Positions 8,384 through 16,373 of a stretch of 64,000 nucleotides of DNA are shown one piece after another. The translations under genes were made by a program, and so were the position numbers. The notes beneath the pieces are model-generated. The model saw only the letters and a list, made by a program, of their open reading frames with translations, searched no databases and was not told the origin of the DNA. The DNA comes from Haloprofundus halobius. Lineage in GTDB: Archaea; Halobacteriota; Halobacteria; Halobacteriales; Haloferacaceae. Location: assembly GCF_020097835.1 (NCBI RefSeq), contig NZ_CP083667.1, positions 186,001 to 250,000 of the forward strand. The letters run 5' to 3'. Each line of letters opens with the position of its first letter. Within the stretch, counting starts at the first letter, position 1.

Positions 8384-10045
8384 ATGTTACACACGATTGG
8401 ACCGCTTCTCACAGTCGACGTCGGAGCCAAAGAGAGCCGAACCGAAGCGATCGACGAGATCCTCGAATCCTACATCGGCGGCCGGGGCGTCGCGACGAAA
8501 CTCGCACACGACCGGATTCCGTTCGACGCCGACCCGTTCGGCGCAGAGAACCGCCTGTTCTTCACGACGGGGCCGATGCAGGCGTCGAACATGAGCTTCA
8601 CCGGGCGGATGAACTGCACCGGCGTCTCGCCGCTCACCGACGGGTTGGTCTCGTCGAACGCCGGCGGGTTCATGTCGCGGAACTTCGCCGACGCGGGGTA
8701 CGCCGCGGTCGAACTCGTCGGCGCGAGCGACGACCTGCTCGCCGTCCACGTCACCGACGACGGCGTCGAGTTCGAGGCGGTGCCGGAGCTCGAAGGCGCG
8801 ACCGTCTCCGAAGTCGGCGCGTACATGGACGGCGAACACGGTCTCGGCGTCGAGAACCTCGCCGTCGCCGGTCCCGCGGGCGAGAACCGCGTCCGCTTCG
8901 CCTCCATCATGACGAGCGAGGAGCGCGCGTTCGGTCGCGGTGGTCTGGGGGCGGTGATGGGGTCGAAGAACGTGAAGGCGATTAGCTTCGAGGGCGACTC
9001 CGCGCCCGACATCGAGGTCCCGTCGGGCCAGATGGAGATTCACCGCGAGGCGGCGACCGACGACCACATCATGAAGCGGCAGGGGACGGTCGCGGTGATG
9101 GACCTCGCAAACGAAATCGGCGGACTCCCGTCGTACTACTTCTCCGAGCAACAGTTCGAGGGCGTCGAGGGAATCAACGGCGACGCCGTCGAGTCGAAGA
9201 AGTACAAGAAGGGTACCTGTTCGGCCTGCGCGTTCGCGTGCAAGCTGCCGACGAAGGACGAGGAGCGCGGCGTCGAGACGGAGGGGCCGGAGTTCGAGGT
9301 GGCGATGGCGTTCGGGTCGAACTCCGGCGTCGACGACATCGTCGACGTGATGAAGTCGAACAAACTGTGCGACGAGTACGGATTGGACGCCATCTCCACG
9401 GGGAACACCGTCGCCGCCTACCTCGCCAGCGAGGACGAGTTCGGCAACAGAGAGCTCATCTGGGATCTCGTCGAGAAGATCGCCCATCGGAAGGGCGTCG
9501 GCGACGACCTCGCGGAGGGAATCGGTCGGGTCCACGACGACCTCGGCGTCGAGAACTGGACCGTGAAGGGGCTGGACTTCGCCGCCCACGAGGGGCGCGT
9601 CCTCCACGGGCAGGGGCTGTCGTACGCGGTCGCAAACCGCGGTGCCGACCACATGTACGCCGTCTTCTACTCGCAGGAGTATCCGCTCGTCCCCGAGGAC
9701 GAGGCGATGGATCCGACCGGACTCGACGGCAAGCCGCAGCGACTCATCGAGAAGGAGAACCAGATGGCGCTCAACGACAGCGGCGTCGTCTGCAAGTTCT
9801 CCCGCGACTACATGACGCCCGAGCGCTACGAGATGCTGTTCGGGACGGAGTACGAGACACTTCTCGACGTCGGAAGTCGAGTCGTCACGCTCGAACGCCA
9901 CTTCAACAACCGGCGCGGCTTCGACCGCTCGGACGACGCGCTCCCGTACGACCTCCCCGACTTCGAGACGGCGCTCGACGAGTACTACGACCGCCGGGGC
10001 TGGACCGACGAGGGCGTCGTGCCCGAGGACGCGATACCGGTCTGA
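8384..10045 (+). CDS. aldehyde:ferredoxin oxidoreductase family protein (tungsten)
   Basis: A 553-residue AOR-family enzyme from the ATG at 8384 (MLHTIGPLLTVDVG); an upstream in-frame TTG would add 25 residues that do not look like an AOR N terminus. AORs oxidise aldehydes to carboxylates with a tungsto-bispterin cofactor and one 4Fe-4S cluster, passing electrons to ferredoxin. The cluster ligands are visible as C279, C282 and C286 (CSACAFAC) plus C470 (VVCKF). The N-terminal pterin-binding region includes GRGVATKLAHD and TGRMNCTGVSPLT. It is divergent from the aminotransferase gene and convergent with an IclR regulator. It could oxidise a semialdehyde produced by the neighbouring transaminases in place of an NAD-dependent dehydrogenase; that link is inference. 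Confidence 0.92.
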   Translation: MLHTIGPLLTVDVGAKESRTEAIDEILESYIGGRGVATKLAHDRIPFDADPFGAENRLFFTTGPMQASNMSFTGRMNCTGVSPLTDGLVSSNAGGFMSRNFADAGYAAVELVGASDDLLAVHVTDDGVEFEAVPELEGATVSEVGAYMDGEHGLGVENLAVAGPAGENRVRFASIMTSEERAFGRGGLGAVMGSKNVKAISFEGDSAPDIEVPSGQMEIHREAATDDHIMKRQGTVAVMDLANEIGGLPSYYFSEQQFEGVEGINGDAVESKKYKKGTCSACAFACKLPTKDEERGVETEGPEFEVAMAFGSNSGVDDIVDVMKSNKLCDEYGLDAISTGNTVAAYLASEDEFGNRELIWDLVEKIAHRKGVGDDLAEGIGRVHDDLGVENWTVKGLDFAAHEGRVLHGQGLSYAVANRGADHMYAVFYSQEYPLVPEDEAMDPTGLDGKPQRLIEKENQMALNDSGVVCKFSRDYMTPERYEMLFGTEYETLLDVGSRVVTLERHFNNRRGFDRSDDALPYDLPDFETALDEYYDRRGWTDEGVVPEDAIPV

Positions 10046-10117
10046 GCCCGATACCGGTTGAGCCGTCGCCGACTCGAACAATACTCGGTCGATACTCGAA
10101 CGGTACTCGGTCGGCGA

Positions 10118-10918
10118 TTAGCGAGCACCGCTCCCGCCGGGAGACGGCGCGCCGTACATCTCGGCCACTTCCCGCTCGAACGTCCCGGCCGCCTTCGTCA
10201 ACAGTTCGACCTGCGCCGCCTTCGTCTCGTTGTCGATGGCGTAGGACGGACCGGAGAGGTTCAACGAACCGTACACTTCTCCCCGGGGCGATTTCACCGC
10301 TTTACCGACTACCCAAAGCCCCTCGATGGCCTCTCCGTCGCTCTCGGCGTAGCCCCGTTTGCGGACCCGCTGCAGTTCGGTGAACAGTTCCTCCTCCGTC
10401 GATATCGAGCGCTCCGTCGCCGCCGGAAGCCCCCACCGGTCGACGATTTCTCGGACGCGCTCTCGGGGATACTCGGCGACGATCGCCTTCCCCGAGGCCG
10501 TCGTGTGAACGTGGAAGGGGCTTCCGTCGACGAGAAACTGCGGGAAGTTCGTGAAATCGAGGTCGCCGTACAGCGAGACGATTCGACCGTTCTCTTCGAC
10601 GGCGAAATCCGCCTCCAGCGCCGACTCCTGCGACAGATGCTCGATGGTCTCCTCTGCGATGCGTCGATACTCCTTGCGGGTTCTGACGTAGTCGCCGAGG
10701 TGGCAGAACTTCGCGCCGAGATGGTACCGGTTGTCCTCGTTGACGACGTAGCCGTACTCCGCGAGCGTGTTGAGGTGGCTGTGAACCGTACTCTTCGCGA
10801 GGTCCGACGCCTCCGCGAGCTCGACCAGACTCGCTCCTTCGAGTTCGAGGATGTGCTCGACTAACTGAAGCGACAGCGCAGTCGTCTTGAGCACCCGCCC
10901 GGCGTCCCGTTCTGTCAT
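10118..10918 (-). CDS. IclR family transcriptional regulator
   Basis: A 266-residue protein with an N-terminal winged HTH (residues about 12-75, with LVELAEASDLAKSTVHSHLN as the recognition region) and a C-terminal IclR effector domain (about 90-255). Effector-domain landmarks are ASGKAIVAEYPRE and the late segment GSLNLSGPSYAID. IclR proteins respond to small catabolic metabolites and usually sit beside the operon they control. This one borders the aminotransferase/AOR/RidA/BCCT group and is the most likely local regulator of it. Its own upstream region opens into a 1.2-kb gene desert. Confidence 0.93.
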   Translation of the reverse strand: MTERDAGRVLKTTALSLQLVEHILELEGASLVELAEASDLAKSTVHSHLNTLAEYGYVVNEDNRYHLGAKFCHLGDYVRTRKEYRRIAEETIEHLSQESALEADFAVEENGRIVSLYGDLDFTNFPQFLVDGSPFHVHTTASGKAIVAEYPRERVREIVDRWGLPAATERSISTEEELFTELQRVRKRGYAESDGEAIEGLWVVGKAVKSPRGEVYGSLNLSGPSYAIDNETKAAQVELLTKAAGTFEREVAEMYGAPSPGGSGAR

Positions 10919-11181
10919 AGCTAGCGGTCAGGCGGTATCCCTAAAACAGTTTCCGACGGCTCACGTCGCCGTCGGACCAGTCGGGCGAAGTGGGCGCGTG
11001 TCGTGGTTCCGTCGCGACGGACTCGCCGAACACCGAGTCCGGAACCGCGCAGATGTACTCTCGGACTCGAACGCTCGCACCCGCGTCGTACGCTCTCGAC
11101 TCGGGAAGGAACCGCCGAGCGTCGGAGCGGAGTCGATGTACGTCTCGGTCGATCTCGGTCGATCGTCCACCCGGCCCATTT

Positions 11182-11224
11182 TGTTCCCGAGAGGCGAATA
11201 TTTATATATAACCCCGAACCGTAA
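11182..11224 (+). repeat. TATA-containing promoter-like element, copy 1
   Basis: The core GAGAGGCGAATATTTATATA is followed by CCCCGAACCGTAA. It matches copy 2 at 11357-11400 almost throughout, with three substitutions in the 5' half and small indels in the 3' half. A TTTATATA box preceded by a purine-rich BRE-like stretch looks like an archaeal promoter, yet no gene follows. Confidence 0.6.
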
Positions 11225-11356
11225 CGAGACGGGAAGTGACGCGTTGCACCCGCACGATGAACTGTAGGCTTGCACAAAAATACTCCGAGTGACGAGAGTA
11301 GTTCCGCGAGGAACCGCCGAATCCCGGAGGGCCTCGCATGGATACTGGAAGTAGTC

Positions 11357-11400
11357 TGTTCTCGAGAGGCGGATATTTTTATAGTCCCGCGAACCGGTAA
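11357..11400 (+). repeat. TATA-containing promoter-like element, copy 2
   Basis: The core GAGAGGCGGATATTTTTATA is followed by CCCGCGAACCGGTAA. It lies 175 bp downstream of copy 1 in the same orientation. A possible transcript from about 11405 would begin just before the 11412-11435 hairpin. Confidence 0.6.
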
Positions 11401-11411
11401 TCCCCCGTTGC

Positions 11412-11435
11412 CGTTACAAATTTAGTTATGTAACG
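11412..11435. repeat. inverted repeat / possible hairpin
   Basis: CGTTACA and TGTAACG pair perfectly (7 bp) around a 10-nt AT-rich loop, immediately after promoter-like copy 2. It could be an RNA hairpin or a dimeric operator. Confidence 0.4.
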
Positions 11436-11643
11436 CCCGCGTCCCGTCCGCTCCTCTTCGTCCGATTGCGCGCGGATTTCGAGGACGTTTTCTCCGTTGA
11501 CGCTCTCTCTGGGTGCGAAAATCGAACAAACCGGTAACGTGACTCCCGTGCCGTCCGCATTGATAAATGTTCACACGACGCGAACGCGGAGGACGAAATC
11601 CGTGTCGGAGTCGGTCACTCCACATCGACCGCCTCGAATAGTG

Positions 11644-11663
11644 TTCATTAGCTGTGTTCAGTA
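11644..11663 (+). repeat. 20-nt motif shared with 46711-46730 (opposite orientation)
   Basis: TTCATTAGCTGTGTTCAGTA matches the reverse complement of 46711-46730 at 18 of 20 positions. Each copy contains a short internal repeat (TTCA-TAG and TTCAGTA). Both copies lie in gene-free, AT-richer intergenic DNA, so they may be ends of lost insertion elements. No transposase is present. Confidence 0.45.
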
Positions 11664-12124
11664 GTTACAACAACTATATTCATTCTCTTACGTCGACCCC
11701 GATAACACCCTGGTGCCGATGGGCTCGTCGTCGAACGAACCATATAGAATTGCATATCTATTCCACTACTATACATACCTGGTCTCGACGTGAACGCCGG
11801 TCACTACTGGAAGATCTCTTCGAAACGTCTCTCTTGGAGCAACCGTTTCCGACGATGCGGTCGGGTCGGAGTTCCCTTCGGCGGCTGTCGGATTCGCCCA
11901 TTATCTATCGAATGACTGTGTGTCTACCACCGACTCGGGATCGGAGGCGTCGGCGACGAAGACTACTCGATACCGGTTGGCGTTCAGTTACTTCTCACCG
12001 ACGAAGTAACCGACACTCGGTGGACGAAGTCGTCGTGAACGAATTCGTCGTCGGCTCGTGGTCATGTGTTGCACAATATAAGAACTTCTATCCGGCTCCG
12101 AGACGGGTGAGCCTCTCGCTGACA

Positions 12125-13114
12125 TCAGTCGATAGTCCGGGGGCCGCCGACCGCCTCGTCGGTGTGGTCTCGCTCACCGACTCCGGGTTCACCGTCCGGT
12201 CCCGTCGAAACGCGACCCGTCGACGTTCGCGAACGGTCGCGACCTCTACCGGCGAACTCGGACTCCCGGTCATCATCGTTGTGCTCGTCGATTTCGGCCT
12301 GTTCCGCGTCGTTCGACGCGGTGAACGCTTCGTCGCTAGCCGTTTCCATCGCCGGAGACGACTGGTTCTCACGTACCGCTTGTACCTCGTCCGACGGCGA
12401 GTTCGGAATCGTCACCGCCGTATCGGCCCCGAGTCGACGCGCGTCGTCAGAACCCAACTGCGTCCGAATCACGTCGGCGAACTCGGTCGCGTCGTACACG
12501 TCGTCGATGCTGATGGTCAACCCGCCCGTTGACCCTGCGCGAACGCGGACCTTTCCGCGCCCGGACATCGACTCCCACATGGATTGCCGTTCCTCGACGG
12601 ACCGAACCTTCTCGATCGGTATCTCGCTTCGGACGAGCGAGAGGAACCGATACTCCTCCATCACGCGCTGATTCGTGACGATGTACGTCGTGAGTGTGTT
12701 CCGCCAGTAGCGGTGAATCCCCGTCGAGAAGAGGTACAGTCCGACGGCGAGCGCCAGCGTCGGATAGACGAGCGGCCGTTCGGTGAAGTACAGAAGCGTC
12801 ATTCCGGCGGCCAGAAACGGAATCGACGCGAACGCCTGTGCGAGCGCGTTCCGCTGGGCCGGGTCTCTGTCGTCGACGACTGATTCGTCCGCACGCATCG
12901 CCGGCGCGGGCGGTGCGCCGATGAACTGCACGTAGAGGCCGAGCGCCGTGACGAAGAGACCGAAAGTAGCGAGCAGGACGCCGGTTATCGGCGGAGCAGC
13001 CGATTGCCCAGCGACGAGCGGATAGGCGGCCTGAAACTCGTAGATGTAACCGCCGACGGCGACGAACGGGGCACCGAGTAGCGCGCTCCAGACCGCTGGT
13101 AATCCTCGTGACAT
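12125..13114 (-). CDS. membrane protein with bacterial-type PH domain (bPH_2/DUF304-like)
   Basis: About 329 residues from the ATG at 13114 (MSRGLPAVWSALLG), chosen because the upstream gene stops at 13117, giving a 2-nt gap; the longer frame has no sensible N terminus. Two pairs of hydrophobic segments (residues about 8-30, 45-66, 90-110 and 115-135) are followed by a bPH domain starting at TYIVTNQRVMEEYRFLSL and ending near residue 235. The last 95 residues are an acidic, low-complexity tail. bPH domains of this type sit on the cytoplasmic face of the membrane; the role is unknown. The tight pairing with a surface protein gene suggests the two products work as one membrane unit. Confidence 0.85.
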   Translation of the reverse strand: MSRGLPAVWSALLGAPFVAVGGYIYEFQAAYPLVAGQSAAPPITGVLLATFGLFVTALGLYVQFIGAPPAPAMRADESVVDDRDPAQRNALAQAFASIPFLAAGMTLLYFTERPLVYPTLALAVGLYLFSTGIHRYWRNTLTTYIVTNQRVMEEYRFLSLVRSEIPIEKVRSVEERQSMWESMSGRGKVRVRAGSTGGLTISIDDVYDATEFADVIRTQLGSDDARRLGADTAVTIPNSPSDEVQAVRENQSSPAMETASDEAFTASNDAEQAEIDEHNDDDRESEFAGRGRDRSRTSTGRVSTGPDGEPGVGERDHTDEAVGGPRTID

Positions 13115-13116
13115 CG

Positions 13117-14598
13117 TTATCGGCTCTTGAGCATCTCGTAGGCGATTCCCAACACGGAGGTAGCGATACCGACGAGCGTGAGCGTCGTCTCGTCCATCGA
13201 CGCGCCGCCGCAGTAGCTGAAGAAACCGCGCTCGCACTCACTACTCGACGCCGACGGTGACGACTGTGACGAGGGCGGCGAACCGTTCTCCGGCGACGAG
13301 GTGAACGTCGCCGGTGGCGGCGTCTCCGTCGGCGTCTCGACGGCTGCGTGAACGGTCACCGGACGCGTCGACACCGACTCATCACCGGCCCAGATACCGT
13401 GCTCGGTGCTGCGAGACGACAGCGGAACGGCGGCGCGCTCGATGTCAGCGTAGCTCGCCTCGAACCGGACTGTCCGTTCCTCGCCCATGGGGACGCGGAC
13501 CCACTGGGTGGCGACGATCGCGTCGTCGAGGCGGTACGAGAGCTGGCCTTCGAACTGACTGGACCCCACGTTTCGGACGGTCATGTTCACTTGGACCGTC
13601 TCGCCCGGTCGGACGTCGTTCGGCGTCTGGAACCGTTCGACGGCCAGCATCGAGGCGTCGGCGCTCGGTCCTTCCACGACTCGAACTTCGCCTCCGCGTC
13701 GCGATTCGCCGGTGACTACGGTGTGGTTGTGCGTCGTCGCGTCGTCGATCGACCCGACCGTCGATTCGACGTCCGCCATCGATATCTCGAAGGCGACCTG
13801 TCGCTGCTTGCCCGCGTCGACCGTCACGGTCTTTGCTGCGACCTCGTTTCCGTCGAACTCGTACGCTACGGTCCTCGTAATCGTCGTGTTACCGGGGTTT
13901 TCGACCGTCGCGAGGACGACGTAGGGGTCGTCCTTCGAGATCTCCGTGGGTGCGTCGAACGTCTGCGCCGTGAAGTCGATATCGGGAGTCACTCGGATAC
14001 GGGCGGCGGCTCCTCCGCCCGTCTCGTTTCGGACGCCGTGAACGTACGGTCCCGGGGCGGCCGACCCGTGCCGGTCCTCGATTTCCGAGAGTGAGGACCG
14101 GAACGTGACTCGCGTCGATTCGCCCGCGTCGAGCGCGACGCGTTCCGTGTCGACGACGCTCCCGCCGAAGGTGTAGTTGACCAGTTTCGTTCCGTTCGTC
14201 CCCGCTGTGTTCGTCACCGTCGCGTCGACGCGAAACTCGTCACCGCGGCGGACGACGCTCGGAGCCGAGAGATTTGATAGCTCGAACGTCGCTTCGTCGG
14301 TCGTGTGGGAATCAGGGGTCGAACTGGGGACCGGTGTCGCCGTCGGCGTGTCGGTCTCCTGCGGAGGTTCCGAATCGTTGGGCGACTCGTCGGTCGACGT
14401 CGTTTCGTTCGAAGATGTCGTGGTGTTTTGACCGGTCGACGTTTCCGTCGCGGTAGTCTCTTCCGTCTGAACAGCGGTGAACCGCTCGTTACGCTCCTCG
14501 ACGACCGCCGCGGCGACGGGCGACCCGGTTGCGGTGAGGAGGGCGAGAACGAGCGCGACCGTTACTGTGAGAGAAGGCCAGTCGCGCGTGAATTTCAT
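13117..14598 (-). CDS. exported surface protein with three CARDB-like Ig repeats
   Basis: About 493 residues from the ATG at 14598 (MKFTRDWPS), supported by an AT-rich promoter at 14618-14630; an in-frame ATG ten codons earlier is less likely. It has a signal peptide ending near SPVAAA, a Thr/Ser/Glu-rich linker (residues about 40-100) suited to O-glycosylation, and three CARDB-like beta-sandwich repeats (about 105-165, 205-265 and 305-365). A Pro/Ser-rich stalk, a Cys pair near ECERGFFSYC and one C-terminal membrane helix followed by a short Lys/Arg tail come last. It is probably anchored outside the cell. It is the first gene of a two-gene unit with the PH-domain protein. Confidence 0.85.
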   Translation of the reverse strand: MKFTRDWPSLTVTVALVLALLTATGSPVAAAVVEERNERFTAVQTEETTATETSTGQNTTTSSNETTSTDESPNDSEPPQETDTPTATPVPSSTPDSHTTDEATFELSNLSAPSVVRRGDEFRVDATVTNTAGTNGTKLVNYTFGGSVVDTERVALDAGESTRVTFRSSLSEIEDRHGSAAPGPYVHGVRNETGGGAAARIRVTPDIDFTAQTFDAPTEISKDDPYVVLATVENPGNTTITRTVAYEFDGNEVAAKTVTVDAGKQRQVAFEISMADVESTVGSIDDATTHNHTVVTGESRRGGEVRVVEGPSADASMLAVERFQTPNDVRPGETVQVNMTVRNVGSSQFEGQLSYRLDDAIVATQWVRVPMGEERTVRFEASYADIERAAVPLSSRSTEHGIWAGDESVSTRPVTVHAAVETPTETPPPATFTSSPENGSPPSSQSSPSASSSECERGFFSYCGGASMDETTLTLVGIATSVLGIAYEMLKSR

Positions 14599-14617
14599 TA
14601 CGGTCGTCCCTCTGAAT

Positions 14618-14630
14618 ACATAATACAAAT
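14618..14630 (-). promoter_or_regulatory. AT-rich promoter of the surface protein gene
   Basis: ATACATAATACAA on the plus strand, centred about 26 nt before the ATG at 14598 (minus strand). This favours the shorter start. Confidence 0.45.
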
Positions 14631-14696
14631 AGTTTGTTTTCTCTCTATGACGATTTGAGAATAAGTTAGTAGAAAAGAAATTACTTTATAAAAGAA

Positions 14697-14714
14697 ACTC
14701 AAAATTATTTGAGT
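14697..14714. promoter_or_regulatory. palindrome, possible operator
   Basis: ACTCAAAATTATTTGAGT has 7-bp perfect arms around ATTA. It lies about 100 nt upstream of the surface protein gene and 190 nt upstream of the PadR gene, so it could be a binding site for that regulator. Confidence 0.4.
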
Positions 14715-14870
14715 GTCGCGGCTGTGGGGTGCACTCTGCGCCATTGTGGGCTATGTACTCGGTTCGTCGGGTAGTGGGTGTCCATCGTCCACCGTGGTCG
14801 ACATCCCGCAGATAGCTATCCGTGTTCGTCCGTCTCTCGGCCGGACATACAACTATCTATGACATTGCGA

Positions 14871-14880
14871 ACCATTATAT
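14871..14880 (+). promoter_or_regulatory. TATA-like box of the PadR gene
   Basis: ACCATTATAT, with its TATA part centred 27 nt before the ATG at 14904. It fixes the start there and predicts a leaderless mRNA. Confidence 0.55.
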
Positions 14881-14903
14881 CCGGAATCGTTGGGAATCGG
14901 CAT

Positions 14904-15185
14904 ATGAACGATTTGAGCGGATTCCAGCGGGACCTCCTGTACGTGATATCGGGCTTCGGCCAGCCGTCGGGTCAGGAGGTGAAAAACGAACTCGAACAGT
15001 ACGTCGACGGCGAGATCAACCACGGACAGCTCTACCCGAACCTCGACACGCTCGTCAACAAGGGCTACGTCGAGAAAGGGCCGATAGACCGACGGACGAA
15101 CTACTACGCGATTACCGACGAGGGCGTCGAAGCGATCAGAGAACGGCGGTCGTGGGAGCGGCAGTACATCTCCCCGACGCCCTGA
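14904..15185 (+). CDS. PadR family transcriptional regulator
   Basis: A 93-residue winged-helix protein. It starts MNDLSGFQRDLLYVISG, has the helix GQEVKNELEQY, the recognition region GQLYPNLDTLVNKGYVEKG and a wing DRRTNYYAITDEG. That is the compact PadR-like fold common in haloarchaea, without a long C-terminal dimerisation domain. The start at 14904 is fixed by the TATA-like element. It is divergent from the surface protein/PH-domain pair, with a palindrome in the shared upstream region, so control of that pair is plausible but unproven. Confidence 0.9.
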   Translation: MNDLSGFQRDLLYVISGFGQPSGQEVKNELEQYVDGEINHGQLYPNLDTLVNKGYVEKGPIDRRTNYYAITDEGVEAIRERRSWERQYISPTP

Positions 15186-15548
15186 CCGGTCTCTAGTTGA
15201 GCGAGTTGTTGGTGGCCGGTTTTTGTGAACCTCGATCGAGAGAGACGCACGTCTGACGTGGGCGCGTCGACGGAGAGCAACTCGGAGCGAGCGGTCGATA
15301 CTGTACGCTCTCCACCCCACTTGAGTCGCCGCGTGCGGGGTTCTGCACTCGACTCGCGCTGAACTCGATTTTACCGACCACGCCCCGCGGCGCGCGCGAC
15401 GACATCCATCCTCGAACTCTATCGTCCCGCACTGCTGTACCGTAGCTGACGACACTCGCTGGTCGGACAGTCCCACGCGAAGCTGACCCGCCGACCGTCA
15501 GGTACGGACGACTACGGCTTTATCGCCTCATCTCGCGTCGAGAGACGT
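15186..15548. other. 363-nt intergenic region
   Basis: It follows the PadR gene. I see no gene, repeat or strong structure; the last 40 nt hold a TTTATC element centred about 28 nt before the ATG at 15549. Confidence 0.5.
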
Positions 15549-16205
15549 ATGAGCGAAAGTCGAACAGACGACACGAGCGGGACGCTCGTCGTGGGGACGT
15601 TTCTCACTCTCGACGGCGTGATGCAGGCACCGGGCGGTCCCGACGAGGACCGTGACAGCGGATTCGAACACGGCGGATGGACGGTCAACTACTGGGACGA
15701 GCGGATGGGCGAGCGCATGGACGACCAGTTCGCCGGAGCCGACGCGCTCCTCCTCGGCCGGAAGACGTACGAAATCTTCGCCGCACACTGGCCTCACGTC
15801 GATGCGAAAGGCGACCCCGTGGCGACGAAACTGAACGAGATGCCGAAGTACGTCGCTTCTCGGACGCTCGATTCGGTGGAGTGGAACAACTCGACGCTCC
15901 TCTCGGGTGACGTCGCGGAAGCCGTCGAGGACCTCAGGAACGAGCGCGGGGACGTAATCATGGTACAGGGAAGTCAGAACCTGATTCAGACGCTGCTCGC
16001 ACACGACCTCGTCGACGAGTTCTGGCTCTGGATTTTTCCCGTGGTCCTCGGAGTGGGAAAGCGGCTGTTCGGGGACGGGACGGTTCCTGCGGCCCTCGAA
16101 CTGACCGACGCCGAGACGTCGAGTACGGGGGTCCAGATGCTCCGATTCGAGCGGGCGGGAGGGGTAGAGTACGGTTCGTTTGCGTTGGACAACGTGGCGG
16201 AGTAA
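15549..16205 (+). CDS. dihydrofolate reductase family protein (RibD C-terminal-like)
   Basis: A 218-residue NAD(P)H-dependent reductase fold of the YyaP/YwjB type. The substrate strand VVGTFLTLDGVMQAPGG is followed by GADALLLGRKTYEIF (cofactor side), the VIMVQGSQNLIQTLL segment and the closing strand WIFPVVLGVGKRLFG. These proteins share the DHFR/RibD fold but mostly lack an assigned substrate. It stands alone with its own TATA-like element. It is not expected to be the cell's main DHFR, because sequence and motif spacing match the orphan RibD-like group. Confidence 0.9.
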   Translation: MSESRTDDTSGTLVVGTFLTLDGVMQAPGGPDEDRDSGFEHGGWTVNYWDERMGERMDDQFAGADALLLGRKTYEIFAAHWPHVDAKGDPVATKLNEMPKYVASRTLDSVEWNNSTLLSGDVAEAVEDLRNERGDVIMVQGSQNLIQTLLAHDLVDEFWLWIFPVVLGVGKRLFGDGTVPAALELTDAETSSTGVQMLRFERAGGVEYGSFALDNVAE

Positions 16206-16373
16206 CCCGATCTGCCATCGAGTTACCGCCCCGAACTATCGATGCCCGGTTCCCGAAATCGTCCTGGTCCGAACCGGTCGGTTCGCTCCTAACGGTCGTG
16301 TTGCGGTGATCTGACCTCGTTTCTGCCCCGATGTCTCGTGTCGACGACGCACCGCATCGAAGCCTCCGACGGC

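Larger units (their letters stand above)
10919..12124. other. 1.2-kb gene-poor region with repeated promoter-like elements
   Basis: No convincing protein gene is seen on either strand. Long frames here are Arg- or Ser-rich antisense-type translations without family features. The base composition is visibly richer in AT than its surroundings, especially 11190-11220, 11370-11440 and 11660-11780. The region contains two copies of a TATA-containing element (11182-11224 and 11357-11400), a CGTTACA/TGTAACG hairpin (11412-11435) and a 20-nt motif at 11644-11663 shared with 46711-46730. It could be a decayed insertion site or hold small RNAs. Confidence 0.55.
14599..14903. other. intergenic region with divergent promoters
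   Basis: It separates the surface protein gene (leftward) from the PadR gene (rightward). The first 120 nt are strongly AT-rich, with the promoter of the surface gene at 14618-14630 and the palindrome at 14697-14714. The right end holds the PadR promoter. No gene is seen. Confidence 0.6.

Noticed and set aside
11654-12532. 292-codon rightward frame in the gene desert and opposite the PH-domain gene
   Set aside because: The right half is antisense to a gene with clear domains and the left half is Arg/Ser-rich without family features or haloarchaeal acidity.
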